NCBI RefSeq assembly: GCF_900148835.1
Contig: NZ_FRYK01000002.1
Span: 186,001 to 250,000 of the forward strand
Origin: Flavobacterium cucumis
Lineage (GTDB): Bacteria > Bacteroidota > Bacteroidia > Flavobacteriales > Flavobacteriaceae
DNA: 64,000 bases
Direction: 5' to 3'
This document shows positions 15,964 to 25,143 of this stretch, in pieces. The notes beneath the pieces are model-generated. The model was not told the DNA's origin, ran no database searches, and saw only the letters and a list, made by a program, of their open reading frames with translations. The position numbers were made by a program, and so were the translations under genes. How positions within the stretch are numbered: the first letter of the stretch is position 1; each line of letters starts with the position of its first letter.

Positions 15964-18378
15964 ATGAAACTCAAATTAATCATTATCAATTTCTTGTGCT
16001 TTTTATCCATTGGATTTGCACAAGATATGGGAAGTATCAAAGGAAGAATAATTGACAAGAAAACAAATCAATCCTTACCTTATGTAAACATCATTATTAA
16101 AAATAATGACAAAATTATTACAGGGGGCGTAACCGCTGAAGACGGAAACTTTGCTATAAATAAATTAGCACCCCAAAAATATGTTGTAGAAATTCAATTT
16201 ATGGGCTATTCAACACTTGTTAGAAATATTGATTTAACAGCAACACATAACCAAGATTTAGGAACAATCGCTATCTTAGAAGATGTATCAGAATTAAAAG
16301 ATGTTGAAGTGGTAGCTGAACGCTCTAACATGGTCCAAAAAATTGACAGAAAAGTAATTAATGTTGGGAAAGATTTAATTGCATCGGGAACTACCGCTTC
16401 TGAAATCATGAACAATATCCCTACCGTTAGCATTGACCCTCAAACTAAAGAAATTAGCATGAGAGGAAATAGCAATGTAAGGGTTTTAGTAGACGGCAAA
16501 CCCTCAAATGTATCAATTGAGCAACTGCTCCAACAAATTCCTTCAGCTTCAATTAAACAAATTGAGTTAATAACGAATCCCTCAGCAAAATATAATCCAG
16601 AAGGAATGAGCGGAATCATCAACATCATTTTACATAAAAATTCACAGGAAGGTTTTAATGGTTCATTAAATACGGGAGTCACCTTCGGAATTACACCGAA
16701 GACCAACTCCGCTTTAAACCTAAATTACCGAGTAGGAAAAGTGAATTTTTACAGTAATTACGGATTTAACCACGGAATTAATGCAAATAATGGTTTTGTG
16801 GATAGTGAAAGAACAAATTTGGAAAACAGACAAGATTTCAATTTCAGAAATAAAAATAATTCGCATTTATTGAAATTAGGAATGGATTATTACATAGATG
16901 ATAGAAATACCATTTCTGCTTATACCAATCAAAGTTTTGCTTATGGTGATGGAACTGGAACTACGACCGTAATTTTTGACGATCCTGTCTTAAATCGCAA
17001 TACTAATCAATTTTTCGGGAGTACAGGAGGCAATAAAAATCAAACCTACGATGTTGTTTACAAACATGATTTTGAAAAAAAAGACGAGAACATTGAATTT
17101 CAAGTAAACTATTCTCATACCGAAAATGATGAAAACACGTTTTACGACGAAACTATTTTCAATCCAACAGCATCTTTTGAAAGAAGGAATATTGTAAAAG
17201 GAACTACCGACTATTTTCAATTCAATGCCGATTATGTAAATCCGTTGTCAGAATCCACCAAATTAGAGTTAGGGATTGAAACCAGAATTCAAAATTCAAA
17301 TAACAAATTGAATGATGATAATCCTAATTTTACCAGTGCTAATAACGCATTTGAATTTGGAAGAAATATTTATTCAGCTTATGCTAACATGGGCAAACAA
17401 ATTGGAAAATGGAGCGGTCAACTTGGAGTCCGTTTAGAATATTTTGACTTGGATGCGGATTTTACTGTGAACGAAACGAATCCAAGCTACACTGCTAATC
17501 AAAAGATTACAGACGATCTCTTTACCGTTTATCCTTCAGCTTTTGTTACCTATACCGCAAACGATAAAAACTCATTTAATTTCAATTATTCTAGAAGAAT
17601 AGATCGTCCAAGCATTGGACAGGCTAGTCCAATTAGAGAATGGACAACACCGTTATTAGAATCAAGAGGAAATCCGGAATTAACTCCTCAATTTACAAAT
17701 TCATTCGAAGTAAATTACACTAGAACTACTAAACTAGGAGCGATTACAAGTGGTATATTTTACAGAAGAATTTCGGATGAAATTTCTAGAGTTGTTTTCA
17801 ACGACCCAAACAATCCAAACCGCAATATTTTATCTTACGATAACTTTGACAGCAACGATGCCTTTGGAATTGAAACTTCAGGAAATTTAAAGTTTTCAAA
17901 ATGGTGGTCTGTTAACGCTAGTGCCGACATGTATTTTAGAACCGTAAAAGGAACCGTACAAAATGCTAACACGAATGCTTTAGAAAATGCAGAAACCGAT
18001 GTAACCACTTTTAACGTGAGAGTAAATAATAGCTTCACAGCTACGAAAAACTTACGTTTTCAATTATTCGGAATGTATAGAGGAAAAGACAGAACCTTAC
18101 AATTTGACAGAAAAGAAATGTATCGAATCGATTTTGGAACTACTTATAATATCTTACAAGGAAAAGGAACGATAACCCTTAGATTTAATGACATGTTTGA
18201 AACCATGCGTTTTGCTTTCGACGGAAATATTCCATATCGTCAGAGTGGTGCTTTTTATTGGGAAAGTCAAACTGTTTATGTTGGATTCAACTACATGTTT
18301 GGTGGCGGAAAAAATCGAGCTTTAGCAAGAAAACAAAGAGATGCAAATGAAACACAAAGTGGCGGTGGAATGTTCTAA
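15964..18378 (+). CDS. TonB-dependent outer-membrane receptor
   Basis: This 804-residue protein has a signal peptide (KLIIINFLCFLSIGFAQ) and an N-terminal carboxypeptidase-regulatory-like domain (GSIKGRIIDKKTNQSLPYVN, residues about 23-100). A TonB plug with VLVDGKPSNVSIEQLLQQIP and the LITNPSAKYNPEGMSGIINI segment is followed by a long beta barrel. The C-terminal region resembles the outer-membrane beta-barrel protein family 14 group common in Flavobacteria. The Gly-rich, polar tail ends in GGGMF. No SusD or enzyme partner is adjacent, so the substrate cannot be inferred. It is monocistronic, with the terminator at 18443. Confidence 0.92.
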   Translation: MKLKLIIINFLCFLSIGFAQDMGSIKGRIIDKKTNQSLPYVNIIIKNNDKIITGGVTAEDGNFAINKLAPQKYVVEIQFMGYSTLVRNIDLTATHNQDLGTIAILEDVSELKDVEVVAERSNMVQKIDRKVINVGKDLIASGTTASEIMNNIPTVSIDPQTKEISMRGNSNVRVLVDGKPSNVSIEQLLQQIPSASIKQIELITNPSAKYNPEGMSGIINIILHKNSQEGFNGSLNTGVTFGITPKTNSALNLNYRVGKVNFYSNYGFNHGINANNGFVDSERTNLENRQDFNFRNKNNSHLLKLGMDYYIDDRNTISAYTNQSFAYGDGTGTTTVIFDDPVLNRNTNQFFGSTGGNKNQTYDVVYKHDFEKKDENIEFQVNYSHTENDENTFYDETIFNPTASFERRNIVKGTTDYFQFNADYVNPLSESTKLELGIETRIQNSNNKLNDDNPNFTSANNAFEFGRNIYSAYANMGKQIGKWSGQLGVRLEYFDLDADFTVNETNPSYTANQKITDDLFTVYPSAFVTYTANDKNSFNFNYSRRIDRPSIGQASPIREWTTPLLESRGNPELTPQFTNSFEVNYTRTTKLGAITSGIFYRRISDEISRVVFNDPNNPNRNILSYDNFDSNDAFGIETSGNLKFSKWWSVNASADMYFRTVKGTVQNANTNALENAETDVTTFNVRVNNSFTATKNLRFQLFGMYRGKDRTLQFDRKEMYRIDFGTTYNILQGKGTITLRFNDMFETMRFAFDGNIPYRQSGAFYWESQTVYVGFNYMFGGGKNRALARKQRDANETQSGGGMF

Positions 18379-18442
18379 AACTTCAACATTCGTTATTTAA
18401 GTTAGTATTGAATAGCTAACTTATAATTTTCAATAAAGAAGT

Positions 18443-18476
18443 AAAAAAGCGCTCTGAGATTTTCAGAGCGCTTTTT
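18443..18476. terminator. Bidirectional terminator between the TonB receptor and fabH
   Basis: AAAAAGCGCTCTGA / TCAGAGCGCTTTTT perfect hairpin with A- and T-runs on either side; it serves both convergent genes. Confidence 0.9.
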
Positions 18477-18515
18477 ATCTATATGCTATTTTCTATAATT
18501 TCTTCTCTTAAAAAG

Positions 18516-19523
18516 CTACCATCTAATAATCACACTTCCCCAAGTAAATCCAGAACCAAAAGCAGCTAAAACCACTAAATCACCTGATTTTATTTTACCT
18601 TGTTCCCAAGCCTCGGTTAAAGCAATTGGAATAGATGCTGCTGTAGTATTACCATATTTCTGAATGTTATTGAATACTTGATCATCAGTTAATCTAAATT
18701 TTTGCTGAATGAATTGCGAAATTCTCAAATTGGCTTGATGGGGTACCAACATATTAATATCAGAAACCTGTAAATTATTAGCTTGTAATCCTTCGTTAAT
18801 TACTTCACTAAAACGAACCACTGCATTTTTAAATACAAATTGCCCATTCATGTAAGGATAATAGCTTTCATCATTTGGGTCATTATCTGCAATGATATCG
18901 GTTACCCAACGTTTACCCATTCCTGGAGCAATCAATGATAGCTCTTCAGCATGTTGCCCCTCTGAATGCAAATGCGTAGATAGAATTCCTTTTGTCAAAT
19001 CTTCTTCTCTCGAAAGAACAGCAGCTCCTGCGCCATCCCCAAAAATGACCGAAACACCTCTACCACGTGTCGTCATATCCAAACCTGTTGAATGCAATTC
19101 CGAACCAATAACTAAAACATTTTTATACATTCCCGTTTTAATGTACTGATCAGCAATTGAAATCGCATATACAAACCCTGAACATTGATTACGAACATCT
19201 AAAGCTCCAACAGTCCTTAAACCTAAGTCACGTTGTACTAAAACACCCGGGCCTGGAAAGTAATAATCAGGGCTCAAAGTAGCAAATATTACAAAATCAA
19301 TGTCTTCTTTGGCAATACCAGAGCGTTCAATTGCAATCTTTGCTGCTTTAACCCCCATTGATGTAGTGGTATCTTCTCCTCTTATAATGTGTCGACGCTC
19401 TTGAATTCCAGTTCGCTCTTGAATCCATTCATCGTTAGTATCCATTATTTTAGATAAATCATCATTTGTAACAATGTTATCTGGAACATAATAGCCTAAA
19501 CCTGATATTTTGGAGTGAAACAT
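18516..19523 (-). CDS. fabH: Beta-ketoacyl-ACP synthase III
   Basis: This 335-residue thiolase-fold condensing enzyme starts fatty-acid chains from acyl-CoA and malonyl-ACP. The catalytic triad is visible: Cys114 in RNQCSGFVYA, His262 in LVPHQANLRI and Asn292 in KYGNTTAASI. The glycine-rich GDGAGAAVL is near residue 165 and the C-terminal GSGFTWGSVIIRW is intact. It has an insertion (about 205-225) relative to short FabH proteins, common in Bacteroidota paralogues. It is monocistronic with its own promoter, not in a fab/plsX cluster, so it could be either the housekeeping FabH or a second paralogue. Confidence 0.92.
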   Translation of the reverse strand: MFHSKISGLGYYVPDNIVTNDDLSKIMDTNDEWIQERTGIQERRHIIRGEDTTTSMGVKAAKIAIERSGIAKEDIDFVIFATLSPDYYFPGPGVLVQRDLGLRTVGALDVRNQCSGFVYAISIADQYIKTGMYKNVLVIGSELHSTGLDMTTRGRGVSVIFGDGAGAAVLSREEDLTKGILSTHLHSEGQHAEELSLIAPGMGKRWVTDIIADNDPNDESYYPYMNGQFVFKNAVVRFSEVINEGLQANNLQVSDINMLVPHQANLRISQFIQQKFRLTDDQVFNNIQKYGNTTAASIPIALTEAWEQGKIKSGDLVVLAAFGSGFTWGSVIIRW

Positions 19524-19550
19524 AATTTAATTTTAATTATTTTTACAGTG

Positions 19551-19577
19551 CAAAAATAATAAATTAATATTTTACAA
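19551..19577 (-). promoter_or_regulatory. Promoter of fabH
   Basis: TATTTTTG (19558-19551) on the minus strand with TTG (19577-19575) 16 bases upstream, slightly short of the usual spacing; the box is 27 bases before the ATG. Confidence 0.55.
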
Positions 19578-19649
19578 GGCTTGTTTTTTAGTTTTTAGCA
19601 ATTTCGACACTTTTTTTAACAGAATTTAAAAACTTTTGAGCAGTGGATT

Positions 19650-20084
19650 TTATTTTTTAACACGCTGTTTTTTAACCATTTCAGGTGTTATTTTTGTTTT
19701 ATTATTTCCCCAACTATCATATACATAAGTCAGAACATCCGCAATATCCTTATCTGACATATCTTTATGAGGTACCATAAAATTTTCATATTTCTTACCA
19801 TTTACAACGATTGGTTCATATAAACCATGAATAACTATTCGAATAGCTCTATCTGAATCTGCATTTAAAAAATCTGACTTTGCTAACGGTGGAAATGACT
19901 TAGCAACTCCTTCCCCATTTTCCTTGTGACACATCATACAGTGTCTTTCGTATTGAATCTTACCATTTTTAGGGTCCTGATAAGAATTTTTTTCTTCATA
20001 GGCGGAAGCATTAACAGAACGAAATGAAGATAGAAAAAAACCAGTAGCAGAGAGGATAGTTACTAAATAAAATAATTTTTTCAT
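19650..20084 (-). CDS. Secreted monohaem c-type cytochrome
   Basis: This 144-residue protein has an export signal (KLFYLVTILSATGFFLSS) and a single c-type haem motif CMMCH at residues 49-53, preceded by Tyr-Glu-Arg-His. GEGVAKSFPPLAKSDFL follows, and a likely axial Met is in NFMVPHKDMS (about 103). It ends in the usual helix DIADVLTYVYDSWGN. It should be a periplasmic electron carrier, for example toward a terminal oxidase or reductase. No oxidase or reductase gene is nearby. Its promoter has a palindrome at the position used by Crp/Fnr activators, so oxygen- or nitric-oxide-linked control is possible. Confidence 0.9.
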   Translation of the reverse strand: MKKLFYLVTILSATGFFLSSFRSVNASAYEEKNSYQDPKNGKIQYERHCMMCHKENGEGVAKSFPPLAKSDFLNADSDRAIRIVIHGLYEPIVVNGKKYENFMVPHKDMSDKDIADVLTYVYDSWGNNKTKITPEMVKKQRVKK

Positions 20085-20109
20085 TTTTATATTTTTAACA
20101 TTTATAAAG

Positions 20110-20154
20110 CAAAAATATAATGCTCAAAAAAAGGATTGAATGACATTTATCATT
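20110..20154 (-). promoter_or_regulatory. Cytochrome promoter with AATGA-N6-TCATT palindrome
   Basis: A TATTTTTG box (20117-20110) lies upstream of the cytochrome. The perfect inverted repeat AATGA/TCATT (20139-20154) is centred at 20146.5, again exactly 33 bp from the box centre. The half-site differs from the GTAAC type upstream of tolC. Confidence 0.45.
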
Positions 20155-20297
20155 TTTAATTTAAAAAATCCTCAACAGCTCATGTGTGGGACTCAAACTA
20201 GTAAACTCAAGCTTAATTTATAAAAGAATTAACAATTAGACTATTAAAATTGACCTCAAATTAGCTATCTTAGACTAAAATTATTCAAACCCATTAT

Positions 20298-22709
20298 ATG
20301 ATGAAAAAAATAAACTTTTTAAGTTTCCTTTTTATTGGATTTTCTGTTTTTGCTCAAGAAAATATTACGTTTCAAAAGCCATCTCCAGAAATTTTAGCTC
20401 TTGCTGATTATGAAAGAGCGCCATCTGTTAGTATGGATTCCAAAAAAGAATTCATGCTACTTAGTTACAGAAATACCTACAAAACGCTCGACGATTTAAG
20501 TCAGGAAGAAATGCGATTAGGTGGTTTACGAATTAATCCTATTACCAACATATCGAGCACGGTTACTTATATCAACAATTTAAAAATTAGAAAAGTAAAT
20601 GAGAAAAACGAAATTCAAGTCAATGGTTTGCCTCAAAATGCACTTATCACTAACATTTCATGGTCGCCAAACGAAAAGAAAATCGCATTTACAAATACAA
20701 CTAACAAGGGGGTTGAATTATGGATTATAGATGTTGCAACTGCTACAGCAAAAAAAATCACTTCAGATAATCTAAATGCTAATCTAGGAAGTCCATACAG
20801 TTGGATGAAAGACAACGAAACGCTTTTAGTAAAAATGTTACCTAAAAATCGTCCTGCATTAATAGACAGCAAAAAAGATTTACCTAATGGCCCCATCGTC
20901 TCTGTTAGTGATGGTTCAAAATCACAAAATAGAACCTACCAAGATTTGTTAAAAAACAAAACCGACGAAGCAAATTTTGATGCTTTAGTCACATCAGAAT
21001 TATATAAAATCTCAATATCTGGTGATGCTTCATTTTTTAAAGAAGCTGCTATTTACGCAGGTGAAAGCTTTTCGCCAGATGGAAATTACTTAATGTTAAC
21101 CACAATAGAAAAACCATATTCATACATAGTACCTCTGAGTCGTTTTCCACAAAAGACTATTGTTTATGATAGCAATGGAAACAAAATTAAACAAGTTAAT
21201 GAAGTTCCACTTACAGAAATTATGCCTAAAGGATTTTCATCTGTACGAACAGGAAGAAGGAATATGGGTTGGAGAGCCGACAAAGCAGCTACATTATTTT
21301 TTGTTGAAGCGCTAGATGGGGGCGATCAATCAAAACAAATTGATTTTAGAGATGAAGTCTTTCTTTGGGAAGCACCGTTTACCTCAAACCCAACTTCATT
21401 AGTTAAAACAAAACAACGTTATGCTGGAATGATGTGGGCAAATGACAATATCGCCATAGTTGCTGATTCATGGTATGACACCAGAAATACCAAAGCCTAT
21501 TTAATTAATCCATCGGATTTATCAGCTGCTCCTAGAATAATTGAAGACAGAAATTCACAAGATATCTACTCAGATCCAGGGAATTTTGAAATGAAGAAAA
21601 ATGAATTTGGTCGCTACACCATCGCAATAGAAAATAATAAAGGGTATTTGATGGGTTCAGGATACACAAAAGACGGACAATTCCCCTTTATTGACGAATT
21701 TGATTTCAACACCCTAAAAAAGAAACGTTTATACACTTCAAATATAAAAGATAAAAAGGAAGATTTGTTGTCTATTGAAGATTTTAAAAAAGGAGAAGTA
21801 TTAGTGATGATTCAATCAAAAAATGAATATCCAAATTATTATTTTAGAAATATTAAATCGAAAAATAAATTAACCCCAATAACTTCTTTTAAAAATCCTT
21901 TCGAAAGTATTAAAAATGTACACAAAGAGGTCATCAAATACAAGCGTAAAGATGGTGTCGAACTTTCAGGAACTTTATACCTCCCTGTAGGATATGATAA
22001 AACAAAAAAGGAAAAATTACCTTTACTAATTTGGGCTTACCCAGCAGAATACAAAGACAAAAATTCGGCAGGACAAAGCGATAAAAATCCTAACGAATTT
22101 ACATTCCCTAGTTACGGTTCTTTCATTTATTGGGTAACGAAAGGATATGCGGTTTTAGATGATGCAGCTTTCCCTATCATTGGTGAAGGGACAACCGAAC
22201 CAAATGATACTTTTATTCCGCAATTAGTTGCTAATGCGGAAGCTGCCATTGACGCTGTAGATAACCTCGGTTACATTAATAGAAAGAAAGTAGCAATAGG
22301 AGGACACTCTTATGGTGCCTTCATGACGGCAAACTTATTAACACATTCGAATTTATTTGCTTGTGGTATTGCGAGAAGTGGTGCTTACAATAGAACATTA
22401 ACGCCTTTTGGTTTTCAAAGTGAACAAAGAAACTATTGGGATGTTCCAGAAGTATACAATACCATGTCGCCTTTTATGAATGCTGACAAAATGAAAACAC
22501 CACTATTATTAACTCATGGTGAAGCTGATAATAATCCTGGTACATTTACACTACAAACAGAACGCTATTTTCAAGCTTTGAAAAATTTAGGAGCACCTGT
22601 TAGAATGGTTATTTTACCAAAAGAATCGCACGGATATGCTGCAAAGGATAATATTTTACATTTACTTTGGGAGCAAGATCAATTCTTAGAAAAATACCTT
22701 AAGAATTAG
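20298..22709 (+). CDS. S9-family prolyl-oligopeptidase-like peptidase (S9D type)
   Basis: This 803-residue exported serine peptidase has a signal peptide (MKKINFLSFLFIGFSVFAQ). A beta-propeller of WD40-like repeats (WSPNEKKIAFTNTTNKGVEL, FSPDGNYLML) is followed by an alpha/beta-hydrolase domain from about residue 550. The triad is Ser in GGHSYGAFMTANL, Asp in HGEADNNPG and His in PKESHGYA. The segment NRTYQDLLKNKTDEANFDAL resembles the S9D glutamyl endopeptidase group also found in chloroplasts, so cleavage after Glu is possible. Two ATGs in a row open the gene (20298, 20301). It is monocistronic with a strong terminator. Confidence 0.88.
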   Translation: MMKKINFLSFLFIGFSVFAQENITFQKPSPEILALADYERAPSVSMDSKKEFMLLSYRNTYKTLDDLSQEEMRLGGLRINPITNISSTVTYINNLKIRKVNEKNEIQVNGLPQNALITNISWSPNEKKIAFTNTTNKGVELWIIDVATATAKKITSDNLNANLGSPYSWMKDNETLLVKMLPKNRPALIDSKKDLPNGPIVSVSDGSKSQNRTYQDLLKNKTDEANFDALVTSELYKISISGDASFFKEAAIYAGESFSPDGNYLMLTTIEKPYSYIVPLSRFPQKTIVYDSNGNKIKQVNEVPLTEIMPKGFSSVRTGRRNMGWRADKAATLFFVEALDGGDQSKQIDFRDEVFLWEAPFTSNPTSLVKTKQRYAGMMWANDNIAIVADSWYDTRNTKAYLINPSDLSAAPRIIEDRNSQDIYSDPGNFEMKKNEFGRYTIAIENNKGYLMGSGYTKDGQFPFIDEFDFNTLKKKRLYTSNIKDKKEDLLSIEDFKKGEVLVMIQSKNEYPNYYFRNIKSKNKLTPITSFKNPFESIKNVHKEVIKYKRKDGVELSGTLYLPVGYDKTKKEKLPLLIWAYPAEYKDKNSAGQSDKNPNEFTFPSYGSFIYWVTKGYAVLDDAAFPIIGEGTTEPNDTFIPQLVANAEAAIDAVDNLGYINRKKVAIGGHSYGAFMTANLLTHSNLFACGIARSGAYNRTLTPFGFQSEQRNYWDVPEVYNTMSPFMNADKMKTPLLLTHGEADNNPGTFTLQTERYFQALKNLGAPVRMVILPKESHGYAAKDNILHLLWEQDQFLEKYLKN

Positions 22710-22720
22710 AAAAAGAACAA

Positions 22721-22762
22721 AAAATAACCCTTTGAATTTTTTTATTCAAAGGGTTATTTTTT
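22721..22762. terminator. Terminator after the S9 peptidase
   Basis: Perfect 17-bp inverted repeat AAAATAACCCTTTGAAT (22721-22737) / ATTCAAAGGGTTATTTT (22744-22760); it also faces the convergent ABC gene. Confidence 0.9.
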
Positions 22763-22790
22763 ATCCTATTTGGAAGAGTATTTAAAAAAA

Positions 22791-23711
22791 TTAAATTAGA
22801 CTCAATCCCACTATTTTCTCTTTTTCAATCTCACTTTGACTCACAAAAAATAAGGTTTGATTTCCAAATTTCGCTTCAATTAGATAATGACTTCCTTTAT
22901 AAAAAGATGTGACAACTTCTACTTTTAAATCTGAATCTGGAGTCACTTTCAATTGATGAGGGTAAACTAAATGTATCTTGTTGTTTATCAAAATTTCATT
23001 GACATCCCCAAACAAAGAAGCAATATAACTGTTTTTTGGATGATTATAAATCATTTTAGGAAAACCCTTATCTATAATTTCACCTTCCTTGATAATAGCT
23101 ACTTCATCTGCGAAAGCTAAAACATCAGTACTATCATGAGTAGCAACTATACAGGTAATCTTATTTTTCTTTAAATATCCAAACAACTTTCTTCGGAGAC
23201 TGTTTTTTCTAAAATTATCGATATGACTAAAAGGCTCATCTAATAAGAGAATATCAGGTTCTACCGCTAAAACCCTAGCTAATGCCACACGTTGCATTTG
23301 TCCTCCACTTAGAAACTTGGCTTTCACATTTGCAAAATCTGTCATCTCAACAATTTCTAAAAGCTCTAAAATTCGGGATTGTTTTTCTTCAGGAAAAAAA
23401 TTCGATAAATATTTCCCAACATTTTCAGAAACAGTTATGTAGGGCATCAAATCAAAATCTTGAGCTAAATATTTCATAAAAGACATTCCAGGAATGAGAT
23501 GAAACTTTGGCCCTAAGACCTCAATGTCATTCCAATGAATACTACCCTCATCCAAATCATAAAGTCCATAAATTAACTTTAGTAATGTGCTTTTTCCACA
23601 GCCGCTTTCTCCAATTAATGCCAAATTTTGACCCTTTGACAAATGAAATGATACATTTCTCAAATTGGGAATAGTGCCATACGAGAAACTAATATTATCA
23701 ACTTTTAGCAT
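22791..23711 (-). CDS. ABC transporter ATP-binding protein without a nearby permease
   Basis: This is a 306-residue ATPase. The Walker A motif is GESGCGKSTLLKL, the Q-loop region is YLAQDFDLMPYITVSENVG, the signature is FLSGGQMQRVALARVLA, Walker B is DILLLDEPFSHID and the H-loop is CIVATHDSTD. After residue about 230 an extra TOBE-like beta-rich tail (YKGSHYLIEAKFGNQTLFFV) resembles importers of the sulfate, molybdate or iron type. Both neighbours are unrelated and no permease or binding protein is adjacent, so the partner must lie elsewhere. The ATG at 23711 is the only good start. Confidence 0.88.
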   Translation of the reverse strand: MLKVDNISFSYGTIPNLRNVSFHLSKGQNLALIGESGCGKSTLLKLIYGLYDLDEGSIHWNDIEVLGPKFHLIPGMSFMKYLAQDFDLMPYITVSENVGKYLSNFFPEEKQSRILELLEIVEMTDFANVKAKFLSGGQMQRVALARVLAVEPDILLLDEPFSHIDNFRKNSLRRKLFGYLKKNKITCIVATHDSTDVLAFADEVAIIKEGEIIDKGFPKMIYNHPKNSYIASLFGDVNEILINNKIHLVYPHQLKVTPDSDLKVEVVTSFYKGSHYLIEAKFGNQTLFFVSQSEIEKEKIVGLSLI

Positions 23712-23734
23712 TATTATTTTTTTTCAAAAATACA

Positions 23735-23765
23735 AATAAAAAAACTGCTCCAAAAAGAGCAGTTT
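23735..23765 (-). terminator. Terminator after the OmpA-family gene
   Basis: AAACTGCTC (23742-23750) / GAGCAGTTT (23757-23765) hairpin with a T-run on the minus strand. Confidence 0.8.
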
Positions 23766-23796
23766 AATCCTAAGACTTCGAATACCTAAATCTATT

Positions 23797-24492
23797 TTAA
23801 TTCCCAGCTTCCTTTTTAGCGTCTTCAATCATTTTATCATTAGCTACAATAGCAAATTCAACTCGTCTGTTTTGACTTCTACCTGCTTCTGTATCGTTCG
23901 TTGCTATAGGTTCTGCTTCACCCATACCAACAACTGAAAATCTTTTAGCTACTAAACCTTTACCAGCTAAGTAATTCCTTACCGTTGTAGCTCTTTGATT
24001 AGATAAGTTTAGGTTGTAATCATCCGCTCCTTTACTGTCCGTAAAACCATAAATTTTAATATCGGTATCTGCATATTCTTTAAAAACAGGAATCAATTTA
24101 TCCAAGTTTTGTTTGGCTTTTGTTGTCAACGTTGCTTTATTAAAATCAAAATTTACAGAATTTTCTCCTAAAACCAAACGAATACCTTCACCCACTCTTT
24201 CTACTTGAGCTCCTGGCAAAGCCGTTTCAATTTCTCTAGCCTGCTTATCCATTTTATTACCAATTACACCTCCAACAGTCCCTCCAATAACGGTTCCCAA
24301 AACAGCTCCTAGCGCCCCATTACCGCCTTTACCTAAATTATTCCCTAAAACCGCTCCTAAAACACCACCCCCAACAGCGCCAATTACAGCACCTTTTTGT
24401 GTATTATTTGCATTTTTCACAGCCTTACAGCCTGATAAAAAAATACCGCCTACAAGCGTAGCTACCATCAAATAATTTACTGCTTTTCTCAT
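23797..24492 (-). CDS. OmpA-family lipoprotein with glycine-zipper segment
   Basis: This 231-residue protein has a lipoprotein signal MRKAVNYLMVATLVGGIFLS followed by GC (lipobox LSGC). A long glycine zipper (about residues 37-85, with GAVGGGVLGAVLGNNLG and GTVIGGTVGGVIGN) and the KMDKQAREIE linker come next. The C-terminal OmpA domain contains IYGFTDSKGADDYNLNLS and QRATTVRNYL, which bind peptidoglycan, then NRRVEFAIV. It probably tethers the outer membrane to the wall. The open frame extends to 24513, overlapping the upstream lipocalin gene, but ATG 24492 matches the signal peptide and leaves a 7-base gap. Operon with the lipocalin gene. Confidence 0.9.
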   Translation of the reverse strand: MRKAVNYLMVATLVGGIFLSGCKAVKNANNTQKGAVIGAVGGGVLGAVLGNNLGKGGNGALGAVLGTVIGGTVGGVIGNKMDKQAREIETALPGAQVERVGEGIRLVLGENSVNFDFNKATLTTKAKQNLDKLIPVFKEYADTDIKIYGFTDSKGADDYNLNLSNQRATTVRNYLAGKGLVAKRFSVVGMGEAEPIATNDTEAGRSQNRRVEFAIVANDKMIEDAKKEAGN

Positions 24493-24499
24493 CTTTCTA

Positions 24500-24976
24500 T
24501 TATTTTCTCTCAAAATTATACGTTAAATCAACCATTTTACCACCAACATTTACCTTGTCAACCAACTGAAAAGAAGTTTCGTTAACATTTACTACTGTTA
24601 ATATATAACCCGAACTAGTATGCTTTGCTTTCACACCGTCAGTTAAAAATTTCATTACCATAAAACCATCTTTGTTAACATACCAAGTAATATTACTCGA
24701 ATAAGCAGGACAATTTCCTTTATTTAAAAGCATACTTCCTTTATTGTTGTTAGATACAAAACTCCACTCACTACCTTCAAAACATTTGGCATCCGCAATA
24801 TTAAAAGAAGTTACTTTTAAATAATCCGAACCTGGAAATGATACTGATACAATTCGCCAATTGCCTTTGATAGCTACTTCAGTCTTGTTATCCAACTTGG
24901 TACTTGTAACGGTTTCTTTAGGTTTGCAACTAAAAAACACTGTAAATAAGAATAAAACTACTACACTTTTTTTCAT
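24500..24976 (-). CDS. Lipocalin-like lipoprotein
   Basis: This 158-residue lipoprotein (KKSVVVLFLFTVFFSC, lipid Cys about 17) has the lipocalin-family pattern GNWRIVSVSFPGSDYLKV. DAKCFEGSEWSFVSNNNKG, NCPAYSSNITWYV and a final VDLTYNFERK strand follow. The two internal Cys could form a disulfide. Such proteins sit just outside the inner or outer membrane and bind small hydrophobic ligands; the ligand is unknown. It is followed at 7 bases by the OmpA lipoprotein, a common flavobacterial pair probably acting at the envelope. Confidence 0.82.
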   Translation of the reverse strand: MKKSVVVLFLFTVFFSCKPKETVTSTKLDNKTEVAIKGNWRIVSVSFPGSDYLKVTSFNIADAKCFEGSEWSFVSNNNKGSMLLNKGNCPAYSSNITWYVNKDGFMVMKFLTDGVKAKHTSSGYILTVVNVNETSFQLVDKVNVGGKMVDLTYNFERK

Positions 24977-25143
24977 TTTTTTTAATTTTTATTGGGTACA
25001 CAAATTTACACTATTTAATTATAAGATGAAACAATCTATCCTAATATACTTAAAAACACTACGTCAATTTGTCATATTCTTTATTTTGGTATCGAATTTG
25101 AATAAACCAGTAGTAATAATTTGTTTAACTTAAAATTTTAAAT

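Noticed and set aside
19441..19456. GTAACAATGTTATC resembling the shared operator
   Set aside because: It lies inside the fabH coding region, has a mismatch in the second arm, and no TAnnTTTG box at the fixed 33-bp distance was seen.
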